Part shown: piece by piece, positions 19,500 to 31,123 of the stretch
Layout of the letters: each line of letters starts with the position of its first letter
Position numbering within the stretch: position 1 is the first letter of the stretch
Assembly: GCA_004154925.1 (NCBI GenBank)
Contig: QJNS01000132.1
Span: 150,109 to 214,108 of the forward strand
DNA from: Monosporascus cannonballus
Lineage: Eukaryota > Ascomycota > Sordariomycetes > Xylariales
DNA: 64,000 nucleotides
Direction: 5' to 3'
Made by a program: the position numbers and the translations under genes
The notes under the pieces: model-generated
What the model saw: the letters and a program-made list of their open reading frames with translations, nothing else
Told to the model about the DNA's origin: nothing
Database searches by the model: none

Positions 19500-22400
19500 A
19501 TAAAAAACGTTAACGACCTTATTACTTTGGATATACGAATAAGAACGTATTAGTATACCGTAATAATGGACTGCGGAATTCTAAGCGGAAATTATATTAC
19601 ATTAAATATAATTAATAAGTTTAAACTATTATGGACATATAAGTTAAAACTTTATACAGCGACGAATGCCGAAAGTTAAAAATTCGTTTACGATAACGGA
19701 AAAATTATACGCAAAATTAATTACTTCGAGATTTTTATCAAAGGATAATATTAAAGGGTTAATTTCGATATCGTTTTATTCGGGATTTACGATATAATTT
19801 TAGGATTACTATAAATATGCCAGTACGGAATTTTAATTAATAAAAGGATTAGCCAAGTAAAATTTGCCTTATATCCTATTATTAGATAAAAAAAGAAAAA
19901 ATTAAAATTTTAATATTGGATTAATAATAATAATAAATACAGGCATAAAAATACGACAAATACTTTATTACCCAAAAAAATAAAATACAAAAAAGAAAAC
20001 GAATATTAAAGAAAAATACGACGTATTATTATTATTATTAAAACGAAATTAAAGTAATTAAATAACGATTTAAAATAACAAAAACAATAACTTAAAGAAT
20101 TAAAAATCTAATTAATATGTTATTATAATATTATAGATATAAGTAGCTTTTTAAAAAGGAACTTGATACGAAATTACCAGAATATAGCGAATAAAATTAT
20201 GAAATAATTCTTAAAAAAGAATCTTCGACAAAGTTTTACCTTATTTATAACTTTAACGGAAACAAATTACGTACTTTTAAAAAATATTTGGGAAATCGGT
20301 TATAAAAAGGATAAATTCGACCTTTAAAATTATTAACAAAATACCTTATATTTTTCGTACCTAAAAAGAATAGGAAGTTACGATTTATGGTTAACTATCG
20401 ATAATTAAACGATATTATTATTAAAAATTAAATATTATTATTTTTAATTACAGAAATAAAAAACCAACTTTACGGAACCAAATAATTCATAAAATTCGAT
20501 TTCAAAAATAAATATAACCTTATTAAAATCAAAAAAATACGAATAAAAAATAATTTTTAAAATAAAATACGGATTATTTAAGTATTTGGTTATACTAATA
20601 GGACTTACGAACGTATTAATAACTTTTCAACAAATAGTTAATTACATATTACGAAAATATTTCGATATTTTCGTCGTTTATTATCTCGGTAATATTTTTA
20701 TTTTTTCGGAAATAAAAAAAATATACATAAGATATGTTTATAAAATTCTTTAAGCTTTATAAAACGTAAGGTTACTTATTAACGCGGAAAAAAATCAATT
20801 CTATATATAGGAAATGAAATATCTGAAATATATTATTACCTTAGGACATATTAGAATAAATTCCAAGAAAACCGTTATAATTATAAAATAACAAGCGCTA
20901 ACGATAATTAAAAAAGTACAGGCATTCCTTGGATTCGCCAACTATTACAAGAAATTTATTCGAAATTTTAGCAAAATAATTATACCCCTAACGAATTTCA
21001 CAAAAAAAAAAATTCAAATAAACGCCAAATATAAAAAAGGCATTTTAGAATATTAAAGATATAATTATTAATAAGTTAATATTAATTATGTACGATTTAA
21101 ACCGCTCTATTAAACTAAAAACCGATATTTCGGATTATATATTAAACCTAATAATTGGATAACGAAATAATTAAAGCAAATTATACCTTATTATATTTTT
21201 TTCATATAAGTTGAAAAAAGCCGAATTTAATTACGGTATTCTAAATAAAAAGTTTATGGCCATTATTATGGCATTTCGGAAATTTAGGCATTTCCTAAAG
21301 AAAAACTTGTATCAAATTAAGGTTTATACGGATTATTAAAATTTTACCCGATTTATTACAACTAAAGAACATACAGGACGACAATTTCGATATGCAAAAA
21401 AATTGGCGAATTTCGATTTTGTTATTATCTATAAAAAATCAAAAAACGGTAAAGCAAATACTGTAAGCAAGTAACCAAATTTCGAAAAGAAATTAATTAA
21501 AATTAGCTATATAATTTTTGATATTATTATAAAAGGATATTTACGTTTATAACAAATTGTAACGATTCGGGCAGTACATTTCGATATATATTAAAAAATT
21601 CAGCAGTATAACGATAATTTCCCAAAAAAAGGAAAAAAGGAACAAAATATAAATTCCAGAAAAATATCCAAAAAATCTGGTACGAAAAATATATAAATAT
21701 TAATTATACGAATATCCAAGGATTTACAAAACCTTAAAATAACTTTAACGTATATATTTTTTTCCTAAAATAAAATTAACGGTACAAAAAATCATACGGC
21801 AATATAATATTTACGCCAAAGCAAAGGTTCGACGACATAAGCTATACGGAAAACTACAGCTATTATTAATTGTAAAACAACTATAATATTTAGTTATATT
21901 TAATTTTATTACCAAACTTCCTATATTAAAAGATTTAGTTACGGGAATATATTACGACAGTATTTTCGTAATTGTCGATCGATTTACGAAATTTTCCTAT
22001 ATTTTACTATATTACGAAAATACAAATATCGAATAACTGGCATATATTTTTTTAAATATATTTTTAACATATACGGATTATTAATAAAAATTATATTAAA
22101 TAAAAAATCGATATTCGCATTTAAGTTTTAACAAAGCCTTATAATATAAATCGGCTTAAATTATAAGTTATTTAGCATATTTAAACCTTAAACGGATAAA
22201 TAAACAAAACGAATAAATCAAAGTTTAAAAACCTATTTACAATATTATATTAATTACGAACAAAATAATTAAATTAAAAAATTACCGATTATTTAATTAA
22301 TTTATAATACCAGTTATTACGAAAATATTAAAATAATACCTACAAATGCAAATTTTGGTTTTATTTTACAAATTTACAGAAAAGTACGCGATAACGGTCC

Positions 22401-22900
22401 AATTAATATTAAAATAATTTTTATATCAAAAAGAATTACGATAACTATATTTAAAAATAAAAACGGAATTAGAATTCGTAAGGAATTAAATAAATAAATA
22501 TTATAATCAAAAAAGGTTAAAAGGATTAATTTTCGAAAAAAGGGAAATAGTTTTCCTTGCCATTAAAATATTTAAATAAAATAACCTAGCAGAAAATTCG
22601 ATTTTAAATATATTGGTTTATATAAAATTTTCAAAAAAATCTTAAAAAACAATTACTAATTAAAATTTCCACTTAAAATCAAATTTTATCCAATTTTTTA
22701 TGTTTCCTTATTCGAATTAATAATAAATATAATCAAAATGCATACGGCATAAAATAACGTAAAAATAAAAGACAAATAAACATACGAAATAAAAAAAAAT
22801 ACTTAATATGCGAAAACAAAACGGACTTACCTAGTATTTGATCAAATAGAAAAAACATTCAAATTTCGAAAACATCTGAAAGCCTGTCAAAAACCTTATT
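19500..22900 (+). pseudogene. Gypsy family A pol relic (PR-RT-RNase H-integrase, possible chromodomain)
   Basis: Landmarks in order on the plus strand. Protease is VIMDCGILSGNYI (19,558). RT is KYGLFKYLVILIGLTNVLIT followed by FQQ and VVYYLGNIFIFS (20,565-20,715), where YLDD has become YLGN. RNase H begins with [19 protein letters not shown] (20,920). Integrase core is YYDSIFVIVDRFTKFSYI (21,950-22,005). The end is YIGLYKIFKK...YPIFYVSLFE (22,610-22,720), the canonical gypsy GPF.I...P.FHVS.LE. A short YLIK-stop-K...KHLKACQ (22,834-22,890) could be a chromodomain whose Trp became TAG. Stops and frame losses are everywhere; no activity is possible. Confidence 0.8.
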
Positions 22901-22979
22901 AACGCCTAACGCCTATTAAAAATTTTTTACTAATAACGCCGAAATCGGCAGGATTAAAAGTTCCCTAATTAATAAATAA

Positions 22980-23240
22980 CTAATTTATAAATTCCAAATT
23001 GGACCAGTCGAAAGGAAAAACGGCCTCCGTTATAATGGCCTTGGCGGCCTCCAGTTCGACCTGTTTTTCTCGACGTTCCAACTTATCCAACTCCTTCAGG
23101 AACCGAAACCCACGAAATAATATACGTATTATACGATCGGCTTATAATTTTTTTTGTTTTCGAAAACGACGAACTTTGGTTTACGTTTGCTTTATTTTTT
23201 CTTCGGCTTTTTTAAGTTTTATTTTAACCTTAAAATAATT
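22980..23240 (-). pseudogene. Antisense coiled-coil frame between gypsy pol and 3' LTR
   Basis: On the minus strand one frame reads KLKKAEEKIKQT, then FRFLKELDKLERREKQVELE, AAKAIITEAVFPFDWSNLEF, to a TAG near 22,980. It has only two internal TAA codons. The region is far less AT-rich than the rest of the element. The heptad-like charged pattern predicts a coiled coil. Similar Lys/Arg-rich leucine-containing proteins are common in fungal genomes, and this could be an accessory antisense gene of the retroelement. The function is unknown. Confidence 0.5.
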
Positions 23241-23547
23241 AAAAATAAGTTTTTTAAGTTAAAAAATAAAAAGGCCGTTAACGTTATAAAGGCCTTAATT
23301 CCGCATTACGCATTTTTTATACCTAAAAAAATCCGATAAAAAATACGATAAGATAATAACTTATAACGAATATAATAAAAATATACTGGCATATTTATTG
23401 TTGGAAAAGTAATTAATTTAAGCAAATTATTTCGCTTTTTCGTTTTTTTATTAATCGATTTTTTAATACGACCTAACATAATAACGGAAGAAAAACTTAC
23501 AAAAAAAAAGAAATCTTCGAAACAAAAATTATGGAAAGGAAAGATCG

Positions 23548-23902
23548 TATTATGACTTAACGGGTTGCGGCCTCAGAAAACTGTCGTAACGGTAACTAAG
23601 CCATATAGGTCGAATTACGTAATGGCTCGATAGGATTGATCGTAAAGCCTTTAAAGCCGGGCTTAATAGGATAAAAGAATTAAGTATAAAGATATTTATT
23701 ATTTCCATAATCTAAATAACATCAGTTTGCAATATTTATTAATACCAAATATTTGTACTATAATATCGTTACCCAAAGCACTTTTGGTATTACGAGACGT
23801 AATACGTTACTGTATTTATTGCTCAGATTTCCACGATACTTCTGCTAACATAAACCCGTCGACTTAAGGTTTAATAGTTGGTTAAACCGCCTAGCCGTCA
23901 CA
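23548..23902 (+). repeat. Gypsy family A 3' LTR
   Basis: 355 bp, from TATTATGAC (RIP version of TGTTATGAC) to CCGTCACA. Differences from the 5' LTR are mostly C/T and G/A, plus absence of the 35-bp duplication. Confidence 0.8.
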
Positions 23903-23907
23903 GTGAT
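23903..23907. repeat. 5-bp target duplication, right of gypsy element (GTGAT)
   Basis: Partner of 17,204-17,208, directly after the LTR end CCGTCACA. Confidence 0.7.
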
Positions 23908-26900
23908 ATATAGTCACCTTTTTATTAACTACAGCTTCCTTAGTAAAGTAATATTATATATTAGTATGTTTTACCTTTTTACGGAATTCAGGATTTTCTG
24001 CTAATTTCTTAGCAGCTTCGTTATTAATAAGAATTCCTGGAAGTTCAAATATATATCTTAGGTTAAAATAATTATTTAAGTAATAAAATATATTACTTAA
24101 GTATATAACTTCTTTAACAGTTTTTCTGAAAGCCATATATTCGGCTTTATAAGTGCTTAAAGCTACTATTTTTTAATGTTGTAAAAACTAGCTAATAAGA
24201 TTATTAAACCGTATATCTCCTAGGCAGGCTATATAGCCGGATGTTGATTTTTGGCTATTTACATCGTTACTCTAATTTAAATTGGAGTATATTTTTAATT
24301 CAAGATTTCCGTTACAGTTATATAATAGGCCTTTATCAGGAAATTTTAATAAATATCCCCATATGTTATTTAACTTTTTAAAGTATTATATACTAAGATT
24401 TAACATAAATTTAGCATATATACAGATTATAAAGGTTATATTAAGTTTAGTTTTTAAAGCTAAATATAATAAGGAGCCGATTTGCTTCTGATATTCGTTA
24501 ATATTATTATTTAAAGCTTTAAACTTATTTTTAGCCAATTTAATACCCGGGGTTAAAAGGATATTTCTTGGTTTTATATCAGAGTTATTCTTGATATTAT
24601 ACTTTTTTAAGAACTTTTCAATATATTTTGTTTGGTATATTTTTATCGTTTTATTTTCCCGGTTTATATTAATTTCATTATCTAAATAAGTAATTACTGG
24701 GCTTATACGGTTTAACTTTATATCCTTCGATAATTCTTTTTCGAATATATTTATAATTTTAATAAACGAGTTTAGTATTATTACATTATCTATCTGACAA
24801 ATTATTATTATATTAGATTTTTTATTTATAAATATACCTTCGTCGTATAGAAAAGTTATAAATCCATACTTGTTTAATATATTAGCAAAATATTGATACC
24901 ATAATTTAGGTAATTACTTTAAATCGTATAAAGCTTTATTTAATTTAGTTACCTTATTTTGATTTATAGCTTTTGGATAAAAGCCTTTTGATAACCTAAT
25001 ATATATTTTTTTTTATTTATATTAAAGTGAACGAAAACGTTTTGTACCTTAAATTATATAATATGCCAGTTTTTATTAACAATTACTATTAATAATAAAT
25101 GCCACGTTTCTGGTTTAGCTATTGTTAAAAAGGTTTTTAAGTAATTTATACTTAGTTATTAATTAAAGCCTTATACGATAAATCTAGTTTTAAATCATTT
25201 ATCTTTTTCTTTATTAATTACCCAATTAAATTTAATAGAATTTATATCCGTTATAAGTTTGGATTTAAATAATTAACGGGTGCTTATAGCCTTTTTACCT
25301 AAGGGTAAATCAGTTATAATATATTTATTTTCACGTTTTAATTCTTTAATTTCAGCCTAATAGACTGCTAACTAAGAGTTTTTATTAATATTTAACATAA
25401 CTTATTTAAACGTATTAAGTTTTATTATTAAAGTTATTAATACGAAATCAACTTTGTCCTTTTTATTAAAAATTAGTAATTAATTTATTAATAACGTATT
25501 TTTAACCATATATAACAGATTATCTGTATTTATACATATACAGTTTTCGATTAACTTATTATTATTATTATTTATTCGCTGTCTTTTATTTTTACTGTTA
25601 TTATTAATAAATATATTGCTATTAAGTTTTTTATTAGGCCTTAAAGAAGACTGTATAACCGTTATAAGGGTTAATATATTAGCTGGATTATTATCCCTAT
25701 TGGTAGCTGCTATAACTACTTTAATATTATATTTCCTTTTTGAATTTTTAACATTTTTATAATTAAAATTATTAATTAAGTCAATTATTATATTATTATT
25801 CACAAAAAGAATTTATTAATTAATAACTGATATTGATTAATTTTGACTAATTACTCTTTTATTTTAGCTATAAAGGTGATTTCGGTTATATTGGAGTTTT
25901 GGAAGATAATCTTCTTTAATTATATTATTAGTTTTTAAAGTTTTAAAAAATTTTACAACTTCTGTAACTTTTTTAAAGTTATAATCGTTATAAAAAAAAC
26001 TAACGTTATTAAAGGGTATTTTAACCTTTTTATCAACTAAATCAGTTATAAAGCGATTTTCGAATATATAAACGTCCCGAAATTATATAAGTTTTTTATT
26101 ATTTAAATCCCAGATTTTATAATAATTATTTTGGGTATTATAACTTATAATAATCCCTTAATTCGTAGGGGATTTTAATTTATATATATACTTATTAATG
26201 TTATAATAAATTATAAATTTTTATGTATATATATGATTTATATACGGCTTGTAACCGTAATATGCTTTAAAAAGTATTTTATATCTTAGGGATTTATAAG
26301 GTGTACGGTTATATATATATACCGCAGTTAATAAAACTTTACTTTATAAAGAATGCTTTAATTTTATTTAATAAAATAAGATTTATTCGTTAGATTAAAT
26401 TATTCGGCTTTTTATTATATATGGGAGTTATATTATGTAATATACCGTATTTATTAACATATATTTTAAAACGGTTATTTATATATTTAATCCTATCATT
26501 ACTAAAAAAGTTTTTAACTTTATACCTTATTTGATTTTTAGCTTAAAGTTTGAAGTTATTAAAGGCTTTTAAAACTTGTAATTTAAAAGTTAATAACTTA
26601 ACTTTAAGGTATTTACTTGATTTATTAAGGAAAGTTATATAATTTTTATACTTATTATAGGTATTAGATAGTGGACCGTTTATATCGTTATGAATATTTT
26701 CGTTTATAATATATTCCTTATTATTTAAAAATACCTTATTTATATTTCGATTAGCTGTAGTTTGGAAACATATTTTGTATTTCCAGTTATTAAAATATAT
26801 AAGATTTTGTTTAGGAATTTTTATGATATTTTTAATGAGGAATTTAGTTAAAGGTTTTAAAAATATATGGCTTAATCGGTTATACCAGGTTATTAACTGG

Positions 26901-28452
26901 TTATTTTCTGTAGCTTTATCATTTAAAGCTAATATAGTATCTTGATTCTTTATATTATATTTAGTTTCGAATAATATACGATATAATTTATTTTTTTAAT
27001 ATTTTTGATTATTAACTAATGCGTAATTCTATTAAAAAGCTTTATCCTTATATCTTTATTTATTAAAATATAAATACTTTTTAACTAACTTATAAATAAA
27101 AAGTTAATTTTTAATTTGGGTATATAATGGATACCTTTAATAATATAACTTTAAGCTAAATTTATATATTTAAGTTTTAAATCGTTAACTCTTTTTACTT
27201 AAAAGGCATTAATATCATTTTATTTAACAGTTTTATTTATACGTTTTAAATTAAAAAGAAAACTTTTATTAATTATTATATGAAATGTAATACTGTTATC
27301 GGCTATAAGATTTATAAGATTTTGATTATTTTTTCTTTTTCCTTTTAATATTAAATACATTAATCATTCGTTAGTTATATTTAGGAAGTTATATATAAGG
27401 TTATTAAGGTAATTTACGTCTGGCTTAAGCTTTTCCATATTTATATCCGGATCCCCTTTAGGGGTTAGATAGGAAATATAAGGTTCCTAAGTAGAAATAA
27501 CTAGGTTTTCGAAATTATTTAAAGCTGTATTTAAACGCTTTTTGTTCGAATTAACAGCTTTTAAAGCCGTTTTTTTAATTATATTAACTTGTTGGTTTTT
27601 ATTATCGGTATCGATAAGTTGATTTATAAGGGCGATTTCGTTAATTCTTTTTCCCCGTTTTAAAAAAGTAAAAGTTAATTTATTTTTTTTTATTTCTGGC
27701 TTCCTTCTTTGCTTTTTAAGGGCTGGTCTTTTCCTTACTTTATTAATGGGATTTTTTCAGCTCGAAGGAACCTTATTAGGATAAAGAAAATAATAGTTCT
27801 TATTTATATGATCTAGGATTTTACAATAAGAATAACGTTTATTGTTATTTTTTCCAGCTATTTTTAACCCTTTTTAAAGCTAATAATTAACACCTTTTTT
27901 TCTAACTTTTTTATTTTATTGATTAACGAAGAAAAAAATGTTTTAGAAATATAGGACTTAAAGTTTTTTCGAAGAGATTAGGTTATATTCTGGACGAAAG
28001 TTTCGAAATTATTTAATAACCAATTTAAAACCTAGGTTATAATTATTTTATCGGGCAATTCCAAATCCTTCGATTTTAATTCGTTAATTATCGACTTAAC
28101 CTTATTAAGGTATTTTTTTATAGATTCGAAATTATCGTATATAAAGTTAAAAAATTTCTTTAGTATAAGAAATTCAGTTATAAATCCTTTAGGCCTATAT
28201 TAGCCATAAAGAATTTCCCAGGCTTTTTTACAGCTGGTTATAGCCTTTATATGGTGCAAAAGTCCGTTTTTACATAATAACTCTATAATAACTAAAGCTT
28301 TATTATTATCGGATTAAGATAAATTTTCTCTTATATCCGTTATTATAGCGTAATTAAGGCCTTTGCGTATAAACGTAACCTTAGTCCGAATGGACCATAA
28401 TTTTATATTAATACTGTTTTTAAGCAGGAAAAGCTTGTTAAAAATTCCCATA
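23908..28452 (-). pseudogene. Copia gag-pol relic
   Basis: Minus-strand translation from an ATG at 28,452 gives gag text (KLWSIRTKVTFIRKGLNYAI, CKKAWEILYG, UBN2-like). A pre-integrase block around 26,640-26,930 (WYNRLSHIFLKPL, C-x..; NENIHNDINGPL) is followed by the integrase core. An RT near 24,560-25,330 has the motif region IICQIDNVIILNS (YVDD corrupted). RNase H VALSTYKAEYMAFRKTVKEV ...LAENPEFRKKVKHTNI lies at 23,930-24,180. Integrase upstream of RT identifies copia rather than gypsy. It continues at 17,105-17,208 past the gypsy insertion. RIP stops are abundant. Confidence 0.8.
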
Positions 28453-28647
28453 ATTATTAAGGACGAAAAGTTATATAAAGTTTTCGAAATAAGTATAAAG
28501 GAATAACCCGATAAAACTGAAAATTTGATAGCAGAAAAAGATAATTCTAACGGTTTTTAGCATAAAAAATGGTATAAATCGGTTAAGGTTTAGGTAAGAT
28601 ATGGAAAAATATTATTATTGTTAATATCGTTAGAAGTTATTCGCATC

Positions 28648-28661
28648 CGGGGCTTATAACC
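28648..28661 (-). promoter_or_regulatory. Copia primer-binding site, half-tRNA initiator-Met type
   Basis: Minus-strand GGTTATAAGCCCCGG directly follows the 5' LTR. With one G-to-A change undone it is complementary to the anticodon-loop region of initiator Met tRNA (...GGGCTCATAACC), the internal primer used by Drosophila copia and Ty5. Identification rests on recalled tRNA sequence. Confidence 0.55.
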
Positions 28662-28662
28662 T

Positions 28663-29000
28663 TTAAGAATTAAGATAAAAAGTGAGGTTACCCTGCAAAG
28701 ATTTGTATGAAAAATATTCAGGAAAGACTTAAGTTATATCGCAAAAAATAGAATTGTTTATATTCAAGCTATATAAGTCCAATAACAGCTGGGGAAATTT
28801 AGGGCTATATATATATGTAAAAGAATGGCTTATTAAGCTTTATTATTCCATTATTAATCAGTACTTTCCATTATTAATCAAATAGAAAGCTTTGGAAGAC
28901 TTTGGAAAACTTTTGGAAGTCTTACGAATTCTTTTGCCATCTTCGCCACCTCGAATAGGGATAGACCCACTTTTCCGGAGTTAAAAAACTCCGAATTCCT
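28663..29000 (-). repeat. Copia LTR (5' LTR of the minus-strand element)
   Basis: About 338 bp, colinear with 16,508-16,846, and carrying more RIP-type changes towards the inner side. It abuts NLR coding sequence at 29,001-29,004. Confidence 0.75.
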
Positions 29001-29003
29001 TGA

Positions 29004-30578
29004 GAGGCTCATCTAGCGGAGATTGAGGAGGCTAGCGAGATTGAAAACGAACTTCTTGAATGTCTCGCCTTTAGTGGGCTATACAGCAATGTGATCGAGT
29101 TTCAGCCAACACATCGAGACGCGATATATAAGCAATTCAAAGAGCGGATTCAACCTCGCAAGGCGGGTTTCTCATTTGACGAATGGCTCGGACGTCTCTC
29201 GTTCCTGCGGACGTCAGACCCCTCAGCAGACATTTCTAACCGAAGTTACCATTTCTTGGACCTGACCTTTCAGGAGTATTTTGCCGCGCGGTATTTTGTA
29301 CAGCAATGGGAAGCTGGGAAGGACCTCGAATACCTAGACCTTGATAGTAGGAAGATCAAGCCTCCTATCAGTCCTAAAGCTTTTCTTCGGCAGTACAAGT
29401 ACACCGCACGCTACGATATCGTATGGCGCTTTACTATAGGCTTGCTCGAATCTGACAAAGTATCCGACTTCTTTGAGGCAATCGAGCAAGAGCCTCTCGA
29501 CCTTTTAGGACCTACACACCAGCGGCTGGTTATGCATTGTTTGAGTGAAGTGGGCTCTTCGACGGAGTTGCCGATTCGATCGAAACTGGAAGCAAAGCTG
29601 TCACAATGGCTGCTCTTCGAATGTGACTTGACAGGATCCTCATTCCTAGCGCGTGAATCAGAGTGTCCAGACCAAGCCCTGCGTACCGCTATGGAAAATG
29701 ATTCTGGCCCCCAAAAAGTGAAAATCTTAACCGCATTAAAACATCCTGGCAGACATTTATCAGAGGTGGCCGTTGCGGGCCTCGTAGCGCTGCTCAAGGA
29801 TAAGGACGGGCATGTCCGAAATGCCGCTGCCGAAGCGTTAAGGCGCCAATCAATCTTATCAGAGGGGGCCGTTGCGGCCCTCGTAGCGATGCTTAAGGAC
29901 GGGGACTGGGACGTCCGAAGGGCCGCCGCTGAAGCACTAGGAAGCCAATCGACCTTATCAGAGGCGGCCGTTGTGGGCCTCGCAACGCTGCTCAAGGACA
30001 AAGACCGGTCCGTCCGAGATGCCGCCGCTGAAGCGTTAAGAGGCCACTCGACCTTACCAGAGGCGGCCGTTACGGGCCTCGTAGCGCTGCTTAAGGACGA
30101 GGACGAAGGCGTCCGACGGGAGGCCGTTCGAGTGTTAGGGCGCCAATCAACCCTATCAGAGGGGGCCGTTGCGGGCCTCATAGCGCTGCTCAAGGACAAG
30201 GACTGGCACCTCCGAAGGGCGGCCGCTGAAGCGTTAGGGTGCCAATCGAACTTATCGGATAAAATACTCGAGGTTATAGGGCTATTACGAGTATCTGAAA
30301 GACTAGCTGAGACCACGAGCGTTGCCCTTCGCAATCCCCAATTGATAGAATCTTTATATGGGAGCTTGCTATATCGCGGTTTCAGAGAAGCTTTTAGTTT
30401 GTATATTGATACTGATACTAGCCGGAGCTTATGCATCATTAACCAACCAAGTGGACTCCGACAAGCTCGTTTGGATAACAGTCAGATCCTAACCGCACTC
30501 AGTAGAGAGCGCCAACTTTGGAATATTCACGACTATAACCTGTGGAACAGGTTTGAGGGAGAAAATGTTCAGCAATGA
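29004..30578 (+). pseudogene. NLR (STAND) receptor, 3' half with HEAT repeats; 5' half lost at copia LTR
   Basis: A single open frame of 524 residues starts right at the LTR edge (EAHLAEIEEASEIENELLEC...) with no ATG, so the gene is 5'-truncated. The segment YHFLDLTFQEYFAARYFV is the canonical helical end of fungal NACHT modules. It is followed by SPKAFLRQYKYTARYDIVWR, typical of the linker after NACHT. Five 33-residue HEAT-like repeats (29,757-30,251) come next, then a unique C-terminal region ending NIHDYNLWNRFEGENVQQ. The nucleotide-binding part (P-loop, Walker B) and the N-terminal effector domain are missing. Base composition is normal and there is no RIP. Fungal NLRs of this type act in heterokaryon incompatibility and probably immunity. 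The long frame on the opposite strand is a shadow of the repeats. Confidence 0.85.
29757..30251 (+). repeat. Five tandem 99-bp (33-residue) HEAT repeats
   Basis: Repeats start at 29,757, 29,856, 29,955, 30,054 and 30,153 with exact 99-bp spacing. The frame of each unit is LSE.AV.GL.ALLKDKD then two to three variable residues, V/LR..AAEALG.QS. Variation concentrates in the residues between KD.D and VR (GHV, WDV, RSV, EGV, WHL), that is on the exposed turn. High DNA identity between units suggests recent expansion or concerted evolution. Confidence 0.9.
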
Positions 30579-30772
30579 CCGTCTGGCACACTCTGGCATG
30601 ATAACGTCGACATATTCACAACCACAACCGACAACCCTCAGCTTTCTAACTGATACGTCAGGTGATAATACAGTCGACCACTCCAGCCAGGATAGCACCG
30701 AGTACAAATGTCATAAATTTACCTTCGTTCAAGCTTTTTTGATGCTGCTTTCACGCAGGATATGAAGGTAAA

Positions 30773-31123
30773 GTGTCCCGGTCTTTGGAATTCCAGCAGA
30801 GCTCTACGCGCAGGGAGGCTACATGGGACCAGCTCTTTGACATTGAAGAAGCCAGAGAAGCCGTATCGGCAGACACTGGAGCTGAGAAGATGCTTGGGCC
30901 CAAGCATCACTCCACGCTTAGCACCATGAACAACCTCGGCAACGTACCAAGCAGCCCGGGGACGTACGAGGAGGCAAAGGCGATGCATCGGCAGGCATTA
31001 AAGCTAACAGAAGAGGTGCTTGGGCCCAAGCATCCTTCCACGCTTGACCCGAACAACCTCGTCAACCAGACATTAGAGCTGAGGGAGGCGGTACTTAGGC
31101 GCGAGCAACTACCCGGGCCCTGA
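30773..31123 (+). pseudogene. Fragment of a TPR (kinesin-light-chain type) repeat protein
   Basis: An open frame without an ATG contains GPKHHSTLSTMNNLGN, YEEAKAMHRQALKLTEEVLG and PKHPSTLDPNNL. These match the 42-residue TPR units of fungal NLR/TPR proteins (GPEHPSTL.SMNNLA...). Only about one and a half units remain, and they are imperfect. It lies 195 bp after the HEAT-NLR stop on the same strand. It may be the remnant of a second NLR gene or a former part of the same locus. Probably not functional. Confidence 0.7.

Larger units (their letters stand above)
17209..23902 (+). mobile_element. Ty3/gypsy LTR retrotransposon (family A), nested in copia
   Basis: The 6.7-kb element has LTRs of 390 and 355 bp that begin TGTTATGAC and end CCGTCACA (or RIP versions), flanked by a 5-bp duplication. 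The plus-strand relic has gag with a zinc knuckle, aspartic protease, RT, RNase H, integrase and possibly a chromodomain, the gypsy order. An antisense frame lies between pol and the 3' LTR. Solo LTRs or degenerate copies of the same family occur at 32,783-33,117 and 50,434-56,684. It is heavily RIP-damaged but still readable. Confidence 0.85.
16508..29000 (-). mobile_element. Ty1/copia LTR retrotransposon, split by a nested gypsy element
   Basis: Two ~339-bp repeats (16,508-16,846 and 28,663-29,000) flank a minus-strand copia gag-pol relic. Removing the gypsy insertion (17,209-23,902 plus one target duplication) restores a ~5.8 kb element. Inward of the right LTR is a primer-binding site like an initiator-Met half-tRNA complement, and inward of the left LTR is a purine tract. 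Coding order on the minus strand is gag, pre-integrase/integrase, RT, RNase H, as in copia. RIP damage is heavy. Its outer ends coincide with the truncated 5' ends of the subtilase gene (left) and the NLR gene (right). No matching target duplication is evident. Confidence 0.8.

Noticed and set aside
29411..30439. Long minus-strand open frame of 342 codons
   Set aside because: It lies entirely antisense to the NLR HEAT-repeat frame and its Ser/Arg/Ala-rich periodic sequence is the shadow of the 99-bp repeats.
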